Below, one piece after another: positions 6,508-7,010 of a DNA stretch of 7,010 nt. The stretch is from JAWVZH01 sp033722295. Lineage in GTDB: Bacteria; Bacteroidota; Bacteroidia; Chitinophagales; Saprospiraceae. The position numbers were made by a program, and so were the translations under genes. Within the stretch, counting starts at the first letter, position 1; every line of letters begins with the position of its first letter. Under the pieces are notes generated by a model. That model saw only the letters and a program-made list of their open reading frames with translations, had not been told where the DNA came from and ran no database searches. The DNA is taken from contig JAWVZH010000141.1 of the NCBI GenBank assembly GCA_033722295.1, forward strand, positions 1-7,010, read 5' to 3'.

Positions 6508-6510
6508 CAC
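6494..6510. repeat. Perfect 17-bp palindrome GTGACCCCCGGGGTCAC
   Basis: The arms GTGACCCC (6494-6501) and GGGGTCAC (6503-6510) are exact reverse complements around a single C at 6502. It could be a dyad protein-binding site or the tip of a dispersed palindromic element. As RNA the loop would have to open by at least one C-G pair. There is no T tract on either side, so it is not a standard intrinsic terminator. Confidence 0.85.
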
Positions 6511-6586
6511 CAATGAAATGCGATTCTTAATCCACCAATTCCTGAAATCTCCATGGACCCGGAAATGGACTTCAAATCCTCAAAGG

Positions 6587-7010
6587 CTACCTTAGATCTT
6601 CAATATGATAGTCAGGGTGCTGAGCACTGTCGTACTCGAAATCGACATCTGCAAAATCAGGTGTGAAGTTGTAATTCGAAGCGACAAGTATGATGCGGGA
6701 GCCATCCTTGCTGAAGGTTTTGACCTTTCTGATCTCTTTTTTCTCAGTATGATATTCTATGCGGATCTTGAAAATATCCTCCGACTTGTCAAGAGGGGCC
6801 ACTTCGATGATCTCCATTGACTCTCCACTTTCATCTTTTGTTCCCATTGATTCTGCCATAAACTGATCACCACAATACTGCTCTAGAATATTGATCGGTG
6901 AAAGTGCACCAAGTCCTGTGCTTTCATCCAAAGACATTATTTGAACCTCTTTAGCATCGTCCAGTACGATCCACAGGACCTGACCATTTGAGAGTATTTT
7001 TTGGTCAGGC
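6587..7010 (-). CDS. lolA: LolA-like outer-membrane lipoprotein carrier protein (5' end outside window)
   Basis: LolA shuttles lipoproteins across the periplasm from the inner to the outer membrane. The frame is open to the window edge and 140 residues are visible; the signal peptide and N-terminal strands must lie beyond 7010. The visible part begins DQKILSNGQVLWIVLDDAKE, the typical LolA strand pair (SDGKxLWxYxxxxKxV), then VQIMSLDES and LSPINILEQY (compare NPxxIF/LxxY), a central charged stretch IIEVAPLDKSEDIFKIRIEY, and the C-terminal FTPDFADVDFEYDSAQHPDY ending in EDLR, a pattern I know from Bacteroidota LolA-like proteins (FxFDxxKxPGxEVxDLR). An internal ATG at 6937 is not the start because conserved sequence precedes it. 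The stop is TAG at 6587-6589. Bacteroidota lack an obvious LolB, so the receiving partner is unclear. Its presence near bamD gives this region an envelope-assembly flavour. Confidence 0.88.
   Translation of the reverse strand, partial: PDQKILSNGQVLWIVLDDAKEVQIMSLDESTGLGALSPINILEQYCGDQFMAESMGTKDESGESMEIIEVAPLDKSEDIFKIRIEYHTEKKEIRKVKTFSKDGSRIILVASNYNFTPDFADVDFEYDSAQHPDYHIEDLR

Larger units (their letters stand above)
6313..6586. other. Intergenic region between the GH3 gene and lolA, with repeats but no credible gene
   Basis: This gap of about 275 bp has two 22-bp direct repeats with palindromic cores (see separate entries), an AT-rich inverted repeat TCTTAA / TTAAGA (6445-6450 and 6458-6463, 7-nt loop), a small ACAT-GTTA-ATGT inverted repeat (6393-6404) and a weak TCCAT / ATGGA pair (6549-6553, 6565-6569) that might sit in the lolA 3' end. 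None of these has a T tract typical of an intrinsic terminator. A plus-strand open frame crosses the gap but is made largely of the repeats and is not accepted as a gene. Confidence 0.7.

Noticed and set aside
6326..6595. Plus-strand open frame of 89 codons through the GH3-lolA gap
   Set aside because: It encodes VKVTPGV twice only because the 22-bp repeats are spaced by a multiple of three. It starts antisense to the GH3 upstream region, runs into the lolA end, and resembles no family I know.

Overview
The window looks like chromosomal housekeeping DNA from a member of the Bacteroidota, most likely of the Cytophagales type (this placement is inference). The evidence is a PorD (type IX secretion) homologue, the order bamD-rpoZ-coaBC-porD, the near absence of Shine-Dalgarno sequences before start codons, and TAnnTTTG promoter boxes just upstream of two genes. 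There are no rRNA or tRNA genes, no insertion sequence, no CRISPR array and no phage or defence genes. I do not see a previously undescribed system here.

Layout. Positions 1-816 (+) hold the 3' part of a PLP-dependent enzyme of the ACC deaminase / D-cysteine desulfhydrase family; its active-site residues favour the desulfhydrase side. It converges on a compact minus-strand run that reads right to left as bamD (4720-3917), rpoZ (3915-3556), coaBC (3547-2351), porD (2350-1439) and purN (1461-856). The junctions are 1 nt, 8 nt, 0 nt and a 23-nt overlap. The only visible promoter is ahead of bamD, so these five genes probably form one transcription unit. It mixes outer-membrane assembly (BamD), RNA polymerase (omega), coenzyme A synthesis (CoaBC), type IX secretion (PorD) and purine synthesis (PurN).

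Further upstream on the same strand is a GH3-family adenylating enzyme (6300-4795) with its own promoter box 4 nt before the ATG, which suggests a leaderless message. Beyond a gap of about 290 bp lies the 3' part of a LolA-like periplasmic lipoprotein carrier gene (7010-6587), whose start is outside the window.

The one stretch the genes do not explain is the GH3-lolA gap. It holds two identical 22-bp direct repeats 144 bp apart, each built around a CCCCCGGGG palindrome, plus short weaker inverted repeats. This looks like a small dispersed intergenic repeat element or a regulatory site, and is the most worthwhile item to follow up. Other points of interest are the possible leaderless GH3 promoter, the substitutions in two classical CoaC active-site motifs, purN sitting directly behind porD, and the acidic tail on omega.
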